From positions 1 to 64,000 of the forward strand of contig CAIXJC010000010.1 in assembly GCA_903919715.1 (NCBI GenBank): a stretch of DNA of 64,000 nt, in the 5' to 3' direction. A program made the translations under genes and the position numbers. Positions 8,166 through 15,747 of the stretch are shown here, in pieces; the first letter of the stretch is position 1; each line of letters starts with the position of its first letter. The notes below the pieces were generated by a model, which was not told the origin of the DNA, searched no databases, and saw only the letters and a program-made list of their open reading frames with translations. The DNA is from an uncultured bacterium (GTDB taxonomy: Bacteria; Planctomycetota; Phycisphaerae; Phycisphaerales; SM1A02).

Positions 8166-8849
8166 ATGACTAAGGGCGCAAGAACTCTCTATGAGGCTCG
8201 TCGAGCAAAAGACGGTGTCGCAGATTCGCCGATCGCATCTGCGCCGCGAGCGCTGCGGGTTCCAATTGGCTTTGCCGTTGTAGTCCTCGCGATCATCATT
8301 GCAATTGCTGTTGGAATTTATTTTCTTGGGTACCGCGCAGGACGGGCAGCAGGGGAAAATGAAGGAGTCGACGCTCGACAAGGGCTTGCGCAGACGAGGG
8401 ATCCACTCTTGCTTCCTCAAGCGAATGCTGGCGCAGAGCGATCCACTGATCCTCAACGACCTCGAGCCAATCAGCCCAAAGGTGTTGATGCAGGCCAATC
8501 CAAGGGCGAATCACCACTTGAATCGCCACTGGGAGCGCCTCCAGCAGGTGATCCAAGGCAGTCTGGCCTCAATTATTTCATCATCGCAGACGGGATGTCC
8601 AGCGACCGAACTGCAGAAATGGTTTCATTTTGTAGAGGCTTAGGGCTTGATGCCGTGGCGATTCCAAGTCATAATGCTCGGTCTCAAGTCATTGTCCTTC
8701 CCGGGTTCGGGTGGGATGATCGAGCTGGGGCGCCAGTGAAGGCACTGGAAGCAAATATTCGAGCGGTCGGCGCAAAGTGGAAGGCGCTTGGTCGTGGCAA
8801 TGGTGACTTCCGCGATTTTTATCCCAAACTCTTCAAAGGTTCGTCATGA
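8166..8849 (+). CDS. Single-span membrane protein with a Pro/Gln/Gly-rich linker, function unknown
   Basis: The 227-residue protein has about 32 cytoplasmic residues, one transmembrane helix (about 33-56, IGFAVVVLAIIIAIAVGIYFLGY), a disordered linker (about 60-130) and a compact C-terminal domain (about 135-227). That domain starts LNYFIIADGMSSDRTAEMVSFCRGLGLDAV and somewhat resembles a SPOR-like fold, but I cannot confirm it. Its stop overlaps the start of the small basic protein gene by four bases, so both are made together. Confidence 0.65.
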   Translation: MTKGARTLYEARRAKDGVADSPIASAPRALRVPIGFAVVVLAIIIAIAVGIYFLGYRAGRAAGENEGVDARQGLAQTRDPLLLPQANAGAERSTDPQRPRANQPKGVDAGQSKGESPLESPLGAPPAGDPRQSGLNYFIIADGMSSDRTAEMVSFCRGLGLDAVAIPSHNARSQVIVLPGFGWDDRAGAPVKALEANIRAVGAKWKALGRGNGDFRDFYPKLFKGSS

Positions 8850-9154
8850 GCATTCATCCAAGTCTGAAACAAAAGTCCGGCGCCCTCAATCAACACCGTA
8901 ATGTCTTGTCACGCGCTGAGCGCATCGCGAAGTTGACCGAGCTCGATCTATTCAGCCCATCCAAGAACACGGCACTCTCGTTGCCGAAGGTTCGCTCAAT
9001 CAAGGCAGCTGTTGCCAAGAAGCCAAAGAAGGATGCTGCAGGAGTTGCGATTGAAGGCGCAGCCGGTGGAAAGCCTGCAGCGGGCGCAAAGGCAGCAGGC
9101 GCGAAGCCAGCCGCCGGTGCGAAGCCAGCAGCAGCAGCAGCCAAGAAAAAGTGA
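8846..9154 (+). CDS. PVC-type small basic protein with Ala/Lys-rich tail
   Basis: The 102-residue product begins MSIHPSLKQKSGALNQHRNV, then LSRAERIAKLTEL and LPKVRSIKA. This matches, from memory, the small basic protein family (TIGR04137-like) found in Planctomycetes, Verrucomicrobia and Chlamydiae. The conserved part ends near residue 57. The rest is low-complexity GKPAAGAKAAGAKPAAGAK repeats ending in KKK, which looks like a nucleic-acid-binding tail. The function is not established. ATG overlaps the TGA of the upstream membrane protein gene, and the aminotransferase ATG follows two bases after its stop. Confidence 0.8.
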   Translation: MSIHPSLKQKSGALNQHRNVLSRAERIAKLTELDLFSPSKNTALSLPKVRSIKAAVAKKPKKDAAGVAIEGAAGGKPAAGAKAAGAKPAAGAKPAAAAAKKK

Positions 9155-9155
9155 T

Positions 9156-10325
9156 ATGACATCCTCCCAGAATGCGGGGGATATCGATATCGAAAGACTG
9201 TTCTCCCACCGAGTGCGGTCGATCGATGCGTCTGGTATTCGCCGTGCTTTCGACTTGGGTGCCTCGATCAAGGATCCGATCAATCTTTCGATTGGTCAGC
9301 CAGATTTCCCAGTCGACGAACGAATCAAGCGAGCCGCAATTCGTGCGATCGAAGAGAATCGCAACGGGTACTCGCTGACGCAAGGACTTCCGGAATTGCG
9401 ATCAGCTATTTGGTCGCATCTTGAAAAAGACATCGGTTGGAAACCAAGCGACGAGACTGACCTGATGGTGACGGTCGGAACGACTGGCGCATTAGTCTTG
9501 GCAGTGATGGCATTGATTGAAGCAGGCGACGAGGTCATCATGCCGGACCCGTACTTCGTTGCATATCCGCAATTTGCGAAAATGGCCGGTGGAACCCCGG
9601 TCTTTTGCGATACCTATCCTGATTTTCGAATGACAGCGAAGCGAATTGCTCCGTTGATCACTCCACGAACAAAGATGGTCATCATCGATAGCCCAAGCAA
9701 CCCGTGCGGCGTCGTCCTAACCTCGGCAGAACTCTTAGAAATCGTCGAACTCTGTCGCGACCGAGGGGTCTTGCTGGTCTCCGACGAAATCTATGACGCA
9801 TTCACATTTCCAGAGGCACTCGATGATGGTCGCTGCCCAAGTCCAGCGCGATTCACTTCATCGATGCTTCTTGTACGCGGATTTGGAAAAAGTTATGGCT
9901 GCACGGGATGGCGACTTGGATACGCCGCTGGTCCGAAGCCACTCATCCAGCAGATGGCGAAATTGCAGCAGTATCTTTTCGTTTGCGCACCGACGCCATT
10001 TCAGGCTGCGGCGGCTGAATGCTTTCACGTCGACCTCTCGCCAATCATCGAGCGCTATGTCGCGCGCCGCGATATGGTGGTGCGAGCACTCTCAGATGTA
10101 ACCAATGTCACGGCTTCACAAGGCGCGTTTTATGCCTTTATTGAAATCCCGAAGCGGCTTGGGATGACGGGAGCTCAGTTCGCTGAAAACGCCGTCGCAG
10201 AAAAACTCATCGTTGTACCTGGCGGAGTATTCAGCTCTCGAGATACACACATACGAATCAGCTTCGCAGCGCCTGAACAAAAACTCGCCGAAGGACTGAG
10301 CGTCATTCGGCGAATGATGAGTTGA
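9156..10325 (+). CDS. Pyridoxal-phosphate aminotransferase, class I/II (AspC/PatA-like)
   Basis: The 389-residue protein has INLSIGQPDFPVDERI at the N-terminus, NGYSLTQGLPELRSAI, the SPSNPCG substrate-binding segment, VSDEIYDAFTF with the PLP-contacting Asp and Tyr, and GFGKSYGCTGWRLGYAAGP with the Schiff-base lysine. C-terminal R-I-S-F fits the substrate-carboxylate arginine. Family members transaminate aspartate, alanine, aromatic or related amino acids; I cannot choose one. ATG 9156 is used because the frame upstream is antisense-like overlap of the small basic protein gene. Confidence 0.88.
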   Translation: MTSSQNAGDIDIERLFSHRVRSIDASGIRRAFDLGASIKDPINLSIGQPDFPVDERIKRAAIRAIEENRNGYSLTQGLPELRSAIWSHLEKDIGWKPSDETDLMVTVGTTGALVLAVMALIEAGDEVIMPDPYFVAYPQFAKMAGGTPVFCDTYPDFRMTAKRIAPLITPRTKMVIIDSPSNPCGVVLTSAELLEIVELCRDRGVLLVSDEIYDAFTFPEALDDGRCPSPARFTSSMLLVRGFGKSYGCTGWRLGYAAGPKPLIQQMAKLQQYLFVCAPTPFQAAAAECFHVDLSPIIERYVARRDMVVRALSDVTNVTASQGAFYAFIEIPKRLGMTGAQFAENAVAEKLIVVPGGVFSSRDTHIRISFAAPEQKLAEGLSVIRRMMS

Positions 10326-10333
10326 GATACTGA

Positions 10334-10373
10334 AATCACCCGGAATCACCCGGAATCACCCGGAATCACCCGG
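10334..10373. repeat. Four exact tandem copies of a 10-nt unit after the aminotransferase stop
   Basis: The unit AATCACCCGG occurs four times without a break, starting nine bases after the aminotransferase TGA. One turn of B-DNA per unit and perfect identity suggest recent slippage expansion. No open frame crosses it. Confidence 0.95.
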
Positions 10374-10377
10374 TTGG

Positions 10378-10417
10378 AAAAGGCCAGAAGGAAAAGCTGG
10401 AAGGAAAAGCTGGAAGG
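10378..10417. repeat. Two and a half copies of a 13-nt unit
   Basis: AAAAGCTGGAAGG occurs twice exactly (10392-10404 and 10405-10417), and a degenerate copy precedes at 10378-10391. It follows four bases after the 10-nt repeat, making a compact cluster of independent tandem repeats. Confidence 0.9.
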
Positions 10418-10432
10418 AAACCAGCGAATCCG

Positions 10433-10472
10433 GTCTTTACTTCTTCTTGCCCCTTTTACTTCTTCTTGCCTT
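10433..10472. repeat. Tandem duplication of the 3' end of the small lipoprotein gene
   Basis: TTTACTTCTTCTTGCC occurs twice about 20 bases apart. On the minus strand the first copy is the Gly-Lys-Lys-Lys-stop end of the lipoprotein gene (stop at 10456) and the second is an untranslated copy just downstream, again ending in TAA. Confidence 0.8.
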
Positions 10473-10662
10473 TTGTAACGCCAGTTGGGGCTTCGGTCGT
10501 CGATGAAAGACCAATCTTGCTTGGTGCGCTGTCGGCAATTGGCGCCTTGAGCACTGGCTTGCTCTGGTTTGCTTGTGGATCGTTCGTTGATGCGGTGTCT
10601 CCGCCACAGCCGACGAGGAAAGCGGCAGCTGAACAAACGAGAATGGATGTAATTGTCTTCAT
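10456..10662 (-). CDS. Small lipoprotein of unknown function
   Basis: The 68-residue product begins MKTITSILVCSAAAFLVGCGG, a clear lipoprotein signal with lipobox LVGC. The mature part is about 49 residues, rich in Ser, Thr, Lys and Pro, with no recognisable domain, and ends GKKK. Small lipoproteins of this kind are common in planctomycetes. It lies beyond the terminator at 10722-10757, so it should have its own promoter in 10663-10721; I could not assign one. Confidence 0.65.
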   Translation of the reverse strand: MKTITSILVCSAAAFLVGCGGDTASTNDPQANQSKPVLKAPIADSAPSKIGLSSTTEAPTGVTKGKKK

Positions 10663-10721
10663 GATGGAAATTTAGGGGAGCACTCGATCGAAGTCAAGAC
10701 AGCGATGTGCGAAATAGAAAC

Positions 10722-10757
10722 AAAACCCCGCCGACATATGAAACTAGGTCGGCGGGG
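10722..10757 (-). terminator. Rho-independent terminator of the pyrF-SBP-DUF971 operon
   Basis: CCCCGCCGAC (10726-10735) and GTCGGCGGGG (10748-10757) form a perfect 10-bp stem with a 12-base loop. On the minus strand the stem is followed by TTTTG TTTC, giving a terminator for transcripts coming from DUF971. It separates that operon from the lipoprotein gene. Confidence 0.88.
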
Positions 10758-11029
10758 CGGAGGGGAGAAAGATGTCCGTACTTCCCGGTGACTCGTGCGC
10801 CAGCGGGACGAGATGTTTTTCGGACAATCAATGGATTTGTCGCCACAAATTAATAAGTTTCTTATTCCCAATACGCGCCGAAATCGCCTCTCAAGTTTCA
10901 ATGCACTCGCTGCGCCAGAGATGAGATTTGGATGAATGGCGACCTTGAATCGCAAGTCACTGCAGTAACCGAAGTTGCGTTGTAGGAAGCGGAAGTTTTT
11001 TGAGCCGCCTCGCAAGGCATTGGCTGCGA
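10758..11029. other. Untranslated stretch between DUF971 and its terminator
   Basis: About 270 bases lie between the DUF971 stop and the terminator. The minus-strand frame through it (11069 down to 10659) starts inside DUF971, runs through the terminator and has an unlikely composition. A 3' untranslated region or a small RNA released from it is possible, but I see no known RNA family motif. Confidence 0.5.
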
Positions 11030-11401
11030 TCATCGAGGCGTGGGATCGATCTCGCGCAAATATCTCCATGAAAACAACCCCGTGTCATGGCCGTCATTGA
11101 AACAAATTCGCACCGCATAATTGCCGACAAGATCCGCCGTCAAAGCTTCAAGCGGCAGGTTGCTTGGAGAACTCGTGAGCACAGTGAGCGGATTGCTTGC
11201 CAATGACTCGCGTATTGCACGCGCATCAGCTGATGGAGACATTCTGCGCAGAAATGCGATGGGGAAAAACGAAATTTCTCCTCCACGCCAACGAACTTCA
11301 AGTCCATCTCGCCGTCGCAATTCCAAATGTTCTGGTGCGTCGTCAGTTTCCACTCGTCGAGTGTAGAGCCTCGGAAGCGCTCGCGTTACAACGTGGGTCA
11401 A
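11030..11401 (-). CDS. DUF971 domain protein (gamma-butyrobetaine-hydroxylase-like N-terminal domain)
   Basis: The 123-residue protein has LELRRRDGLEVRWRGGEISFFPIAFLRRMSPSADAR and, near the end, VGNYAVRICFNDGHDTGLFSWRYLREI. The pattern W.DGH..GLY.W.YLR is diagnostic of DUF971, a small beta fold found alone in bacteria and as the N-terminal domain of gamma-butyrobetaine hydroxylases. Free-standing forms have been linked to iron-sulfur cluster work, but the role here is unproven. Its start overlaps the end of the solute-binding protein gene by four bases. Confidence 0.85.
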   Translation of the reverse strand: MTHVVTRALPRLYTRRVETDDAPEHLELRRRDGLEVRWRGGEISFFPIAFLRRMSPSADARAIRESLASNPLTVLTSSPSNLPLEALTADLVGNYAVRICFNDGHDTGLFSWRYLREIDPTPR

Positions 11402-12972
11402 GGAGTGAGCGTCGCTGCCGATTCAACGATCATTCGGTACTGATTCTCGAAAAATTGGTTGAACTGCCGCCGCATAATCGTGCGAGGTTGATCGCGTTCA
11501 TCCCAAAGACCGCTTCGATCAAATCCGCCTTTGATCCAACCTTTTCGTGCTGCAGCAAGTGCCGTCGGATCGTTGAGGTCGAGCATCGTTCCACCTGGTG
11601 CCGCAATCGTTGGCAGTGCGTCGAATGCTTCGATCCATTTTTTCAAGGTTGGATCGGACACATCTTCCGCGCTGACGATTCCATTTCCCGCTGGATATGC
11701 CGGATGGGAGATGATCGCATGCCAGGCGCGTCGAAGCAGATCTGTATTCGTGATCGACATCGGAACGAAAATTGGGGAAACGAAGTCGCGAAAATTCGGA
11801 TCGCTGACGAATGCGGATTGGTCGTCGAATGGATTGAACTGATCCACGAAACATTTTTCGCAGCATTCATATGCCGCGCGGCGCACTGGCATGCGGCGAA
11901 GGGAATAACTTTGAGGCTGTGGAGATCCGCACAATTCTCCTGTTCCGTGTGGAAGTTGCCAGAGCAATTGCCCATCCATTGAAAGGCAATAGAGAACAAA
12001 GTGCTCAGCAAGATCTTGATTCGGCGCCCCCCGAAGAATCGCAACCGGGTCTGCGTCGACAACACTTTGTCCCTTGGGCGTTCGGAAATCGAGTCGGTTG
12101 ATCGATGGGATATTCGTACGAAGCGCCTCGTCGGCCATTGCCTGAACTTGGTACCTGCCATAAAAATCAATTGCGATTCCAGTCCAGGATTCGCCATTTC
12201 CAACTGTTGTCGGAATCACCGAACTTGATGCGAGGATCTGATTCGAATTGGCAGATGCACGCCGCATGATTTGCCAACCACGTCTCCATCCCATTCGTTG
12301 CAGAATCGTTTCGAATGCTGTCGCGACCGATCCGCTCTGGGCGGGATTGACCAATGCGACTGATTCGAACAGTCGCGGGTCTGCTAGATCTTCCCATGTG
12401 TCAGGAAGATCGATGCCGTGCGCCTTGAATTTTTCAGTGTTCGAGACGATTCCAAAAGTGCTCAGTGCAGCGCCGAACCAATGGAGTTCTTTGTCATAGA
12501 GAGGGTGTCCCTCAATCTCATTTGGACCATAAATCTCTTGGAGTTTCTCCGGACTCATCCAATCGCACGGCTGAAGAATTGTCGTCTTGCGTTGCGTCGA
12601 TCCAGAACCAACGGAGATCGATCGCCCCATTGCTTCGTATTCGTACGAACCACCGCCGAACACGATGTCGGCATCGCCCCCAACAGGGAGATCTGCACGC
12701 AATGCGGATTCGTACTGAGCCACCAACATTCGCCGAATCTCTGACGTTCCGCCAGGCGTATTCCATGCAACACTCACACGCTCACCGTATTGCTTTTCAT
12801 TCCAGCGCACGAATCCATCAGCAAATTCGCGGCGAATCTGCTCGTTGTGCGGAGTCACGATAATCAGAGTTCGCTTCGTCGATTGCCTTGGCGAACCCTT
12901 GTAGAGCAACACGGGCGTCACTGTGAGTACAGCGACCGCTGCGAGGGCGAAAGAAAGTTGAATACGACTCAT
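11398..12972 (-). CDS. Extracellular solute-binding protein (iron/thiamine-type SBP), long form
   Basis: The 524-residue protein has an N-terminal signal or anchor (residues 5-25) and then the cluster used by type-2 periplasmic binding proteins: TLIIVTPHNEQIRREFADGFVRWN, VAWNTPGGTSEIRRML, GGDADIVFGGGSYEYEAM, WFGAALSTFGIVSNTEKFKAHGIDLPDTWEDLADPRL and ALVNPAQSGSVATAFETIL. This is the Fe3+/thiamine/phosphonate SBP pattern. About 150 extra C-terminal residues are atypical. No permease or ATPase gene is next to it. It overlaps pyrF upstream and DUF971 downstream by four bases each. Confidence 0.82.
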   Translation of the reverse strand: MSRIQLSFALAAVAVLTVTPVLLYKGSPRQSTKRTLIIVTPHNEQIRREFADGFVRWNEKQYGERVSVAWNTPGGTSEIRRMLVAQYESALRADLPVGGDADIVFGGGSYEYEAMGRSISVGSGSTQRKTTILQPCDWMSPEKLQEIYGPNEIEGHPLYDKELHWFGAALSTFGIVSNTEKFKAHGIDLPDTWEDLADPRLFESVALVNPAQSGSVATAFETILQRMGWRRGWQIMRRASANSNQILASSSVIPTTVGNGESWTGIAIDFYGRYQVQAMADEALRTNIPSINRLDFRTPKGQSVVDADPVAILRGAPNQDLAEHFVLYCLSMDGQLLWQLPHGTGELCGSPQPQSYSLRRMPVRRAAYECCEKCFVDQFNPFDDQSAFVSDPNFRDFVSPIFVPMSITNTDLLRRAWHAIISHPAYPAGNGIVSAEDVSDPTLKKWIEAFDALPTIAAPGGTMLDLNDPTALAAARKGWIKGGFDRSGLWDERDQPRTIMRRQFNQFFENQYRMIVESAATLTP

Positions 12973-13853
12973 CGCAGATCTGTTGTCGTCGGAGCGGCGA
13001 TTGGAATTCCACGCTGAATTTCATCGGCGAATGATTCCGCCGCACGCTGGATGGGTGAAATCCAGTCGGAACCATTTGCGCCAGAGGGGAAAATGACGCT
13101 TCTGCTTGCAGTCACGATCGCGCCTCGACCGTCTTGATGGAAGCATGGGCGTACATCTTCCACCGTCCCACCTTGCGCACCAAATCCAGGAACAAGAAAA
13201 ATCTGTTGAGGCATGAGCTCTCGAAGCGCTGCGGCTTCGCGAGGCTTCGTCGCACCAACAACTGCGCCAAGCGCACTGAAACCGCGACGGCCAACCATAC
13301 TCCGTCCCGTTTCAGCCACCAGACTTGCAACGGTCTCTGCGATGGTCAGTCCGTGAATTGTCTGAATAGATTGCAATGCATCCGATCCAGGGTTTGAGGT
13401 TCGAACGAGTGCGAATGCGCCGCCACGCGATAAAAATGGCGTGATTCCATCCATCCCCAAATATGCGCTCACAGTCGACCACTGTGCGTTGTACTGCTCG
13501 TACATCGCCGAAGAATAATGTTCCGCCGAAATGCCGATGTCCCCACGCTTTGCGTCCAAGATTGTCACGAGACCGACCTCGCGAGCTGCTTCCATCGTTT
13601 CCGCAAGCACGCGCATTCCGTCTGGACCGAATCGTTCATAGCACGCAGACTGAATCTTTACACATGGAACGATTCCTTTGAGAGCTCGAACGATTCCGAC
13701 ACTGAATGAACCCAAAGCCGAAACCTTCGAAAGCGATTGAAGTGCCAATGGCAGTTTTTCAAAGACAGGATCGAGGCCGACGCAGACTGGCGAACCAATG
13801 GCATCGATCGCTTCGAGGAGGTGGTCGGCGGGATGTGGTGTTGGGGTCATCAC
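12969..13853 (-). CDS. pyrF: Orotidine 5'-phosphate decarboxylase
   Basis: The 294-residue enzyme makes UMP from OMP. VCVGLDPVFEKLP contains the first catalytic Asp region, VKIQSACYERFG follows, and TILDAKRGDIG holds the Asp-Lys-Asp tetrad members (Asp100, Lys102, Asp105). IFLVPGFGAQGG is the phosphate-binding segment. The length and GDI motif fit the longer subfamily (PyrF type 2, about 280 residues) found in planctomycetes and mycobacteria. It heads the minus-strand operon and is divergent from cinA with a 37-bp gap. Confidence 0.92.
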   Translation of the reverse strand: MMTPTPHPADHLLEAIDAIGSPVCVGLDPVFEKLPLALQSLSKVSALGSFSVGIVRALKGIVPCVKIQSACYERFGPDGMRVLAETMEAAREVGLVTILDAKRGDIGISAEHYSSAMYEQYNAQWSTVSAYLGMDGITPFLSRGGAFALVRTSNPGSDALQSIQTIHGLTIAETVASLVAETGRSMVGRRGFSALGAVVGATKPREAAALRELMPQQIFLVPGFGAQGGTVEDVRPCFHQDGRGAIVTASRSVIFPSGANGSDWISPIQRAAESFADEIQRGIPIAAPTTTDLR

Positions 13854-13890
13854 GCAAGAGATAGTAACGCTTCGACGCTACGCTCATGCG

Positions 13891-15219
13891 ATGTCACTGC
13901 GCGCCGCTGTCCTTTCCATAGGTGATGAACTTACGCTCGGTCAGATTGCCGAGCGAAATGCTGGGTGGATCGCTCAGGAATTCCTGCGCCATGGTGTTTT
14001 GGTCTTCGAGCACCGAACGGTCCGCGATGACCGCGAATCGATTGCATCCGCACTCTTGCAACTCGCTGGCGAGTCCGAGATTATTGTGGTCACCGGAGGA
14101 TTAGGACCGACGGATGATGACTTAACCCGTGAAGCATTGGCGGATGCCCTCGGTGGCGTCGATTTGGTCGAAGATGCTCACTCACGAGCGGCGCTTCGAC
14201 AACGTTTCGAGGAGCGCGGCCGACCGATGCCTGCGATGAATGCGAAGCAGGCACTCTGCCCAGTGGGAGCGCGTTGCATCGCGAATCCAAATGGAACCGC
14301 ACCAGGCTTGAGCGCCCGTGTCGGACAATCGCTTGTTTTCTGTCTGCCGGGTCCACCCAATGAAATGCAGCCGATGATTCGCAGCGATGTTCTGCCGATC
14401 ATTGATTCGTTGGTTGGAGCTGCGGGGGGAGTTCAATCAAGTGTCTGTGCAATTCACAGTTGTGGACTACCTGAGAGTGTCGCTGCTGAGCGCATTCGCC
14501 CAATGATGGATCGCAGCGCGAATCCGCTCGCAGGCACAACCGCCAGTGGTGCGATTGTGACCGCGAGAATTCGTGCGACTGGTTCCGCTGCGCATGATGG
14601 TTCGATCGAGCGCGCCGTGCAGGAAATCGAACGCGCTTGGGCTCCCTATGTATTTGGACGCGATGAGACAACACTTGCGCATGCAGTGGGAGAAGTCTTG
14701 ATGCGAACGAAAGATAAAGTTGTAGTTGCTGAAAGTTGCACTGGCGGGGGGATCGGTGCATTTTTTACAAGCGCCGCAGGCTCCAGTGAGTGGTTCAGCG
14801 GTGGATGGATCACGTATTCAAACGAGATGAAGGTTCGAATGCTCGGCGTTGCACCTGAATTGATTGAAGCGGACGGAGCCGTCAGCCAATCGGTTGCGTG
14901 TGCAATGGCGCTGGGTGCCGCAATTCGCGCCAATGTTCGATTCGCAGTCAGTGCGACTGGCATCGCTGGTCCTGAAGGTGGAACAGAGAGCAAGCCTGTT
15001 GGAACGGTTTGGCTCGCAGTTGCCGATCGTCGTGAAACGAATCCATCGAATATCACTCGTGCAAGGCGCTTCGTGTTTCCAGGGGATCGTGCGACGGTAC
15101 GAGAGCGAACTGTGCGAGTCGCCGCACAGCTCGTTCGACTCGCTGCCATCGGAGAGTCAGATGTGCCAGTACTCTGGGAAGTACCAATGAGCGCAGAAAG
15201 TTCCAGGAACATACGGTGA
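13891..15219 (+). CDS. cinA: CinA-like protein: molybdopterin-binding-fold pyrophosphatase plus nicotinamide-nucleotide amidase
   Basis: The 442-residue protein has two domains. Residues about 1-170 form the MoCF-like domain (LSIGDELTLGQIAERNAGWIA, VVTGGLGPTDDDLTREALA, FCLPGPPNEMQPM). Residues about 280-440 form the CinA C-terminal amidase (KVVVAESCTGGGIGAFFTSAAGSSEWFSGGWITYSNEMK, VSATGIAGPEGGTESKPVGTVWLAV) with the nucleophilic Ser-Cys-Thr-Gly-Gly region. The pair recycles pyridine nucleotides. ATG 13891 is used because an earlier GTG would overlap pyrF. folK begins at GTG 15216 and overlaps its stop. Confidence 0.9.
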   Translation: MSLRAAVLSIGDELTLGQIAERNAGWIAQEFLRHGVLVFEHRTVRDDRESIASALLQLAGESEIIVVTGGLGPTDDDLTREALADALGGVDLVEDAHSRAALRQRFEERGRPMPAMNAKQALCPVGARCIANPNGTAPGLSARVGQSLVFCLPGPPNEMQPMIRSDVLPIIDSLVGAAGGVQSSVCAIHSCGLPESVAAERIRPMMDRSANPLAGTTASGAIVTARIRATGSAAHDGSIERAVQEIERAWAPYVFGRDETTLAHAVGEVLMRTKDKVVVAESCTGGGIGAFFTSAAGSSEWFSGGWITYSNEMKVRMLGVAPELIEADGAVSQSVACAMALGAAIRANVRFAVSATGIAGPEGGTESKPVGTVWLAVADRRETNPSNITRARRFVFPGDRATVRERTVRVAAQLVRLAAIGESDVPVLWEVPMSAESSRNIR

Positions 15220-15731
15220 ATGAGCGTGTCTTTATTGGACTTGGTTCGAATATTGGTGATCGAGCCGCGACGATTGATCGTGCGCTTGATTCGCTCGCGC
15301 GCTCTCCAAAGTGCAGCGTTGTTGAGTGCAGTTCGCTCTGGGAAACGGAACCAGTCGGTCCGCCACAACCCAAATTTCTCAATGCGGCCGCAGAGCTATC
15401 GACGGAACTCTCGCCTCGCGATCTGCTGCAGGCGCTCCTCGATATCGAACGGTCGCTGGGACGCATTCGATCTCCGCAAGAACGGAATGCCTCACGCACA
15501 ATCGACTTAGATTTACTGCTCTATGGCGATCGAATCACGGACGAGCCAGAACTGGAAATACCACATCCACGGCTTGGAATTCGGCCATTTGTACTCATAC
15601 CGCTGCTTGAAATTGACGCAACACTGCGGCATCCTGGCACGGGCGACCTGCTAGTATCGTTCCACTCTGCAGAACGAGGAAACGATGGTGTTGTCATGTG
15701 GCGCACCCGTACAAATCCCACCGTTGCATAG
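15216..15731 (+). CDS. folK: 2-amino-4-hydroxy-6-hydroxymethyldihydropteridine pyrophosphokinase (HPPK)
   Basis: The 171-residue enzyme passes pyrophosphate from ATP to the pterin in folate synthesis. VFIGLGSNIGDRAATIDRAL, SSLWETEPVGPPQPKFLNAA, LLDIERSLGRIRSPQERNASRTIDLDLLLYGD and IPHPRLGIRPFVLIPLLEI cover the entire HPPK signature, including the DLDLL metal-binding Asp pair. It starts at GTG 15216, in the stop of cinA. Its end is 16 bases before the TlpA-like gene. Confidence 0.95.
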   Translation: MNERVFIGLGSNIGDRAATIDRALDSLARSPKCSVVECSSLWETEPVGPPQPKFLNAAAELSTELSPRDLLQALLDIERSLGRIRSPQERNASRTIDLDLLLYGDRITDEPELEIPHPRLGIRPFVLIPLLEIDATLRHPGTGDLLVSFHSAERGNDGVVMWRTRTNPTVA

Positions 15732-15747
15732 AACTATTGGAAAAGAC

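Noticed and set aside
10760-11029. A possible structured RNA such as 6S, RNase P or SRP RNA before the terminator
   Set aside because: None of the conserved sequence blocks of these RNAs could be found on either strand.
10659-11069. A 136-codon minus-strand frame after DUF971
   Set aside because: It begins inside DUF971 and reads through the terminator stem, so it cannot be a normal gene.
11197-11982. A 261-codon plus-strand frame over DUF971 and the binding protein
   Set aside because: The minus strand carries the recognised families; this is an opposite-strand shadow.
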